Below are positions 48,203 through 52,772 of a stretch of DNA of 52,772 bases, piece after piece; the stretch's first letter is position 1; each line of letters opens with the position of its first letter. This DNA comes from Fontibacter flavus (lineage in GTDB: Bacteria; Bacteroidota; Bacteroidia; Cytophagales; Cyclobacteriaceae). Where the stretch lies: assembly GCF_042432905.1 (NCBI RefSeq), contig NZ_JBHLWI010000039.1:1-52772 (forward strand). The letters run 5' to 3'. A program made the position numbers and the translations under genes. The notes beneath the pieces are model-generated. The model made no database searches. It had not been told where the DNA came from and was given only the letters and a program-made list of their open reading frames with translations.

Positions 48203-48994
48203 ATGTCAACATATAAAGTACCAACCATGGCCGAGATGGCCGCATCCGGTGAAAGTCCTGAAATCCTGTTTTGGGTAGGTTGTGCCGGTTCTTTTGATGA
48301 TCGCTACAAAGCCGTAACACAGGCTTTTGTCAAAATATTGAATAAAGTGGGGGTGAGTTTCGCTGTCCTTGGTCCAGAGGAAGCCTGTACCGGTGACCCG
48401 GCAAGACGTGCTGGAAATGAGTTTCTGTTCCAGATGCAGGCCGTAGCCAATATTCAGGTGATGAATGGCTACAATATCAAAAAGGTAGTCACCGCATGTC
48501 CGCACTGCTTCAATACCATCAAAAATGAATACCCTGCACTTGGCGGTAATTATGAAGTGATCCACCACTCACAATTCTTACAGCAACTGATCAATGAGGG
48601 TAAAGTGGCCCTTCAGGGTGGTGGGGAATTCAAAGGCAAGAAGATTACCTTCCATGATTCCTGCTATCTTGGTCGTGCCAATGATGTTTACGAAGCCCCA
48701 AGGGAAGTGATCAAAGCCTTAGATGTGGAATTGGTCGAAATGAAGCGTTGCCGAACCAAGGGACTTTGCTGTGGAGCTGGCGGGGCGCAGATGTTTAAGG
48801 AACCCGAACCTGGCAAAAAAGACATCAATATCGAGCGTACCGAAGAGGCCTTGGCCACCGGTGCATCGGCCATTGCAGTAGGCTGTCCATTCTGCCTGAC
48901 CATGATGTCCGATGGCGTGAAAAATAAAGACCGTGAACATGATGTCAAAGTCTACGACTTGGCCGAGATGATCGCCAAGGATATGGGGATTTGA
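48203..48994 (+). CDS. CCG-domain Fe-S protein (HdrB-like)
   Basis: A 263-residue soluble protein with two cysteine-rich CCG-type domains, as in the heterodisulfide reductase subunit HdrB and the LutA/GlpC group. The first domain holds ILFWVGCAGSFDDRY and VTACPHCFNTIKNEYPALGG; the second holds FHDSCYLGRANDVYEAPRE (C154) and CRTKGLCCGAGGAQMF (C189-C190). These Cys sets bind a non-cubane or 4Fe-4S cluster in known relatives. It is likely the cytoplasmic partner of the membrane protein at 46762; together they resemble the split of HdrC/HdrB-type electron transfer. The substrate is unknown. Confidence 0.9.
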   Translation: MSTYKVPTMAEMAASGESPEILFWVGCAGSFDDRYKAVTQAFVKILNKVGVSFAVLGPEEACTGDPARRAGNEFLFQMQAVANIQVMNGYNIKKVVTACPHCFNTIKNEYPALGGNYEVIHHSQFLQQLINEGKVALQGGGEFKGKKITFHDSCYLGRANDVYEAPREVIKALDVELVEMKRCRTKGLCCGAGGAQMFKEPEPGKKDINIERTEEALATGASAIAVGCPFCLTMMSDGVKNKDREHDVKVYDLAEMIAKDMGI

Positions 48995-49025
48995 CGCTTG
49001 GTTATCAGATTTTGTATTGACTTAG

Positions 49026-49064
49026 ACCTGTCAGGTTGGTTGTTAAACTTGGCAGGTTTTTTTT
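49026..49064 (+). terminator. Rho-independent terminator
   Basis: ACCTGTCA pairs with TGGCAGGT (7 of 8) and is followed by a run of T; it closes the Fe-S gene pair. Confidence 0.8.
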
Positions 49065-49185
49065 ATTTAGTGCCCAACAGCTACACTTTTTAGAATCCGT
49101 ATTTTTTTATTCTCCAAATCAGTACTGGAATAAATAGGAATGTCAAAAAATTAGAAAAATAGTTTCCAAGTTCTGTCCATAAATA

Positions 49186-49674
49186 TTAATCAATCGCATT
49201 TATAATTTCAGGTTGGGCTATTTCAAAATTGGACTTTTCAATAACTATTGACGAAACCCTTTCTATATTCATAGGAATGCTCGTAAAGTACCAGACCCCA
49301 TCAAATTTACAGGCAATTGTAAGTCCATCCGGTAGGCTGTTTTCCAAATCAAAGGATTGTTCTTTTACTTTTCCGATGATATGATCTTTCCAAAATACTT
49401 TTGGTTCATTCTTAGAATCAGTAAGGTAATATAGGCTTGTATATGTCGAATTTGACCTGATTTCCAAGTCAACCGGAGTCGAAGCAATGGGATGGGGTAC
49501 AGTGAAAAGCAATTTAAAAAAGCTAAACACTATGAAAGCTAAAACGGCTAAACCATAAATAATGCTTTGATGCTTTTGCTTTACAGGCTTTGTAGATAGC
49601 CATAAAATCCCAATCAAGATCAAGTCAATTAAGATAGCATAGGGGAGTATGAGGTCTAAAAATTGGTAGGGCAT
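49186..49674 (-). CDS. Membrane protein, unknown
   Basis: A 162-residue protein with two N-terminal membrane helices (about residues 8-26 and 37-58) and a soluble C-terminal part of about 100 residues that should lie outside the cytoplasm (TSLYYLTDSKNEPKVFWKDH, ACKFDGVWYFTSIPMNIERV). No domain is recognised. It stands alone, surrounded by 250-bp intergenic gaps; it could be lineage-specific. Confidence 0.6.
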   Translation of the reverse strand: MPYQFLDLILPYAILIDLILIGILWLSTKPVKQKHQSIIYGLAVLAFIVFSFFKLLFTVPHPIASTPVDLEIRSNSTYTSLYYLTDSKNEPKVFWKDHIIGKVKEQSFDLENSLPDGLTIACKFDGVWYFTSIPMNIERVSSIVIEKSNFEIAQPEIINAID

Positions 49675-49937
49675 TTCTAATGAAAATTTACTTTATTCTA
49701 CTATGTCATCCTTGAATGTCTGAATGTTTCAACCACCTAAACTTAAACTTAAAATCCTAGAAACCCAATCATACCAATCCCTTATGCCATGCCCAGAACC
49801 ACACGGAGCACCTTTACTTTAGACAGTGCCCAAGGATTATACCAGGATTTTGTACCTTTCTCTCAAATTTCTCCGTTAAAAAAGAGAACTAAATTGAGCC
49901 AAAAGACCTTATTTTGAGGAATAAAAATAACTGAAAT

Positions 49938-50429
49938 ATGTACATTGCTTTTGATCAAATGCCCGGACATTCCCGTATCTGGGTTTACCAATCGGATAGA
50001 AAATTCACCCCTGAGGAGAAAGCAGCCATCAGTGAGCGACTGAAAGCTTTTTGCGATCAGTGGAATACACACGGCAGCCTGATGCCCACTTCTTTCGATA
50101 TCCGCTTTGATCAGGTCATCATCCTGGCCGTGGACGAAAGTCAATTGGGTGCCTCGGGATGCTCTATTGATTCCTCCGTCAGGACCCTTAGGGAATTGGA
50201 ACAGCAATTCGCTATCAATCTATTGGATCAGGGCAAAGTATCCTTTTTGCTGAAAGAAGATGCTTTGGAAGTAAGTAACCTCATGGGCGTCAAATCCAAG
50301 GTGTCCGATGGCATCCTTCAGGCCGAAACCATCGTATTAAATCCTGTAGTCCAGCGGAAATCTGATCTCAGTGATAAATGGCTTATCCCTGCAAAAGATA
50401 GTTGGATGAACAAATTCTTTATGAATTAA
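49938..50429 (+). CDS. Conserved Bacteroidota protein of unknown function
   Basis: A 163-residue soluble protein with the conserved blocks MYIAFDQMPGHSRIWVYQSD, RKFTPEEKAAISERLKAFCD, QVIILAVDESQLGASGCSID and SSVRTLRELEQQF. Proteins of this kind are widespread in Bacteroidota and are often labelled ABC transporter ATPase in databases, yet no Walker motif is present, so that name is not supported by the sequence. The GASGCSID block with an invariant-looking Cys may be functional. It lies 53 bp upstream of the PorE-like gene on the same strand. Confidence 0.8.
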   Translation: MYIAFDQMPGHSRIWVYQSDRKFTPEEKAAISERLKAFCDQWNTHGSLMPTSFDIRFDQVIILAVDESQLGASGCSIDSSVRTLRELEQQFAINLLDQGKVSFLLKEDALEVSNLMGVKSKVSDGILQAETIVLNPVVQRKSDLSDKWLIPAKDSWMNKFFMN

Positions 50430-50482
50430 TTATCATATTGTCCTATATTTAAAGAATTGACAAAAATCTTTTGAAAAGCCCC

Positions 50483-52405
50483 ATGACGCGAAGTGCTCTA
50501 TTTCTTGTAGTGATGCTGATTCTTGGCTCTTGTACCAGCCTTTACCAGAAAGGTCAAAACCAATTTAGTGCAGGAGAATACCAGGTGGCCATCAATACTT
50601 TTTCGAGAATATTGGAAAATGACCCTGATAACAAACAGGCCAATTTTTACATGGCCGAAAGTTACCGATTAAGTAACCGCATCGAACAGTCTGAGGCCTA
50701 TTATACCAAACTGTTGGCGGAAGATGAAACCTTTGAATCCTATTATAGATTGGGATTGAGCTTAAAAAGCCAGGCCAAATACGAAGAAGCCGAAGAGGCC
50801 TTCAAAAAAGCCCAACAGCTCACCTTGGATGACAACTATCAGAGACTGGTCAACTTGGAGCTGAACAACCTGGAAAAAATCAGCAACATTGAGCCTTATT
50901 ATCCTTATCTCGAAGTAGAAAACTATCGCTTACTGAATACCCCATATGCAGAATACGGGCCGGTAGTCAGTGAGGGTTTTGTGTATTTCACCAGCAACAG
51001 GATCCCTTCTGGAATTTACAAGGCCACGGGAACTCCGCTTCTGAAAATGTTCCGGGCCAAAGCGGAAGGCATCAAAGTAGATGCGCAAAATGTGCAGTTA
51101 CTTCCGCAGTTTCAAAATGAAACCAACCTCAACCAAGGTTCTCTGACCATCAGTCCTGATGGTAATACCCTCATTTATTCCAGATCTAATTCCGAGAGCA
51201 ATAAAGACCTGCCGGATACCCATTTATTTGCCTCCTATTTCAGAGGAGGTGGCTATACGCAGCCGATTTGGATGCCGGTAAATGAGGATGAATTTTATAC
51301 CAATCAGACCTCAGCCTTTAGTCCTGATGGCAATGAACTGTATTTTGCCTCTATCAGGCCGGAGGGTCAGGGAGGCTTGGATCTTTATAGGGCTACCAAA
51401 CTGGCGAATGGGGATTTTGGGAACGCCGTCAACTTAGGTCCTCAGATCAATACACCGGGAAATGAAATGTTCCCTTATGTCGCCCCTGACGGTAAGCTTT
51501 TCTTTGCCTCTGATGGACATGCCGGCTATGGAAAACTGGATATCTATGTGGCCGAAAGAACTGACAAAGGTTGGGAAGTGAAAAACCTTGGACCAAATGT
51601 CAACACCAATGCGGATGATTTTGGTATCTACTTTACAAAATATCCTACTGAGGGATTCCTATCCTCCAACCGTGAAGGCGGCTTAGGAGATGATGACATT
51701 TATTACTTTGAGGACAAGACGCCTAAACCTAAAATCGTTAATGTATTCCTGAATGTGACCACGAAGGAGAAAAAGGACGATGGTACAGAGGTAGTGTTGC
51801 CGCAAACCAGAGTGGTGCTATATGACCAGAACAATAAAAATGTGGGAGGTGACTTCTCCAACACCAATGGCCGATTGAGATTTACCCTTGCCCCAGAGCA
51901 AAGTTTCTCCATGATCGCTTCCAAAGCAGGTTATTTCACCAAAAGCATCACCTATGATACTAGAGGAAAAACTCCAAGGCCTGAGGATCTGATCCAAGAT
52001 GTGACCAATATTACTTTGGATACAACAATCGTGTTGGATGCTTTGATTTTGGAGAAATCCATTGTACTTGAAAACATCTACTACGATTTAGATAAAGCAG
52101 ATATTCGTCCGGATGCTGCATTGGAATTGGATAAATTGGTGCAGATCCTGAAAGACAATCCAAGTATCAGAATTGAGCTGAGTTCACATACGGATGCCCG
52201 TGCATCTGATGCCTACAACGATGCCTTATCTCAGAGAAGGGCTGAATCAGCAGTTGCCTATATCGTCTCCAAAGGCATTGATGCCAGCAGGCTGGTGGCC
52301 AAAGGTTATGGTAAGCGTCAGCTGATCATCAAGGAAGCCCAAACAGAAGAAGAGCATCAGGTCAATAGAAGGACGGAGTTTAAGGTGATTGAGATTAGAG
52401 AGTGA
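50483..52405 (+). CDS. PorE-like type IX secretion lipoprotein (TPR, beta-propeller, CRD, OmpA)
   Basis: A 640-residue outer-membrane lipoprotein with signal peptide and lipobox LILGSC (Cys 17). Domain order: TPR repeats (residues about 20-140, GEYQVAINTFSRILENDPDN); a WD40-like/PD40 propeller (about 155-420, QGSLTISPDGNTLIYSRSNS, SAFSPDGNELYFASIRPEGQ); a carboxypeptidase-regulatory-like domain (about 430-510); and an OmpA peptidoglycan-binding domain (NIYYDLDKADIRPDAALELD, SSHTDARASDAYNDALSQRR). This exact order is that of PorE, which anchors the type IX secretion system to the wall. I start at ATG 50483 rather than TTG 50471, since it gives the better lipoprotein signal. Confidence 0.87.
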   Translation: MTRSALFLVVMLILGSCTSLYQKGQNQFSAGEYQVAINTFSRILENDPDNKQANFYMAESYRLSNRIEQSEAYYTKLLAEDETFESYYRLGLSLKSQAKYEEAEEAFKKAQQLTLDDNYQRLVNLELNNLEKISNIEPYYPYLEVENYRLLNTPYAEYGPVVSEGFVYFTSNRIPSGIYKATGTPLLKMFRAKAEGIKVDAQNVQLLPQFQNETNLNQGSLTISPDGNTLIYSRSNSESNKDLPDTHLFASYFRGGGYTQPIWMPVNEDEFYTNQTSAFSPDGNELYFASIRPEGQGGLDLYRATKLANGDFGNAVNLGPQINTPGNEMFPYVAPDGKLFFASDGHAGYGKLDIYVAERTDKGWEVKNLGPNVNTNADDFGIYFTKYPTEGFLSSNREGGLGDDDIYYFEDKTPKPKIVNVFLNVTTKEKKDDGTEVVLPQTRVVLYDQNNKNVGGDFSNTNGRLRFTLAPEQSFSMIASKAGYFTKSITYDTRGKTPRPEDLIQDVTNITLDTTIVLDALILEKSIVLENIYYDLDKADIRPDAALELDKLVQILKDNPSIRIELSSHTDARASDAYNDALSQRRAESAVAYIVSKGIDASRLVAKGYGKRQLIIKEAQTEEEHQVNRRTEFKVIEIRE

Positions 52406-52571
52406 TTACCCCCACTTTGAGTTCATAAAATTAACATTTAGAGAAAGGAATGACATCTAGGGTACCGTTATTCTGATCCCGAGTAATCCGGGAGAAGAAT
52501 CTCTCATGTAACAGGAGACCCTTCGCTTCACTCAGAGTGACGGTTTCCTGTTCCTTCAATTACAATTTTCG
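52406..52571. repeat. Intergenic repeat with nested hairpin
   Basis: CAGGAGAC (52512-52519) can pair with GTTTCCTG (52543-52550), enclosing the perfect dyad TCACTCAGAGTGA (52528-52540). The phrase CTTCGCTTCACTCAGAGTGA resembles a dispersed intergenic repeat frequently seen in Bacteroidota genomes. No gene is seen. Confidence 0.45.
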
Positions 52572-52609
52572 GAAAGGGATCTTTTGATAGGGATCCCTTT
52601 CTTATTTTT
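52572..52609 (+). terminator. Rho-independent terminator downstream of the PorE-like gene
   Basis: GAAAGGGATC (52572-52581) pairs perfectly with GATCCCTTTC (52592-52601), followed by TTATTTTT. Confidence 0.85.
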
Positions 52610-52772
52610 GCGGCTAGTGGCTGTCATTCACAATAGAATTTGTTACTTTCCTGACTTCCGCAGATTATTCACCGTAATTTTTTAAGTTATTGAATTTCAA
52701 TGTTTATGGATTCTTAAGTTTCGGTTTTGGGTGTCCCAGGGGATGATTTTATTAAATTAGTCCATGTTTGTC
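52610..52772. other. Window end, no gene seen
   Basis: About 160 bp of AT-rich DNA without an open frame of note on either strand; probably the upstream region of a gene outside the window. Confidence 0.5.

Overview
The window looks like a chromosomal segment of a Bacteroidota bacterium, most likely order Cytophagales and close to the Cyclobacteriaceae (Algoriphagus-like). This is an inference from several things seen here: a SusC/SusD pair, a PorE-like TPR/propeller/OmpA lipoprotein of the type IX secretion system, DUF4252 proteins, AT-leaning DNA, few clear Shine-Dalgarno sites, and -7 elements of the TAnnTTTG type. No species is named because nothing in the sequence fixes one.

Layout. Bases 1-4079 hold a nested mobile element: a complete IS21-family element (istA, istB, 27-bp ends, 5-bp target duplication CCAGG) sits inside an IS1182-like transposase gene. 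Removing the IS21 and one duplication copy restores that gene's frame. Bases 4080-5405 form a scarred, palindrome-dense stretch that ends in a broken Mrr-type restriction gene. Bases 5406-9301 carry a cupin, small unknowns, a minus-strand recO-tdk-ferredoxin group and a conserved unknown. Bases 9773-18128 are a SusC/SusD/lipoprotein/M14 metallopeptidase operon with a strong leader hairpin, probably for peptide uptake and processing. Bases 18194-23652 (minus) are the cell-shape operon mreB-mreC-mreD-mrdA-rodA. It is divergent from rimP-nusA-infB (23875-28620), the transcription and translation core.

Bases 28691-33416 carry small unknown proteins and a cluster in which a vanadium-haloperoxidase/PAP2-type lipoprotein lies between two outer-membrane barrel proteins. 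Next come cstA (minus), accD, a solitary nqrF, an arginase-fold protein with altered metal ligands, a free-standing cytochrome b5 domain, a BadF-type sugar kinase overlapping murQ (wall-sugar recycling), and an RluB-type pseudouridine synthase with a tandem-repeat N-terminal arm. Bases 42706-46375 (minus) hold a secreted unknown and an ECF sigma/anti-sigma-like/DUF4252 operon. After tRNA-Phe come two Fe-S oxidoreductase genes of the HdrC/HdrB type, two unknowns and the PorE-like gene.

The strongest candidates for something new are the palindrome-rich island at 4190-4842 with attC-like structure, the barrel/haloperoxidase/barrel cluster, the ECF-DUF4252 operon, and a family of dispersed purine-biased intergenic repeats. 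No CRISPR array, prophage or complete defence system was found.
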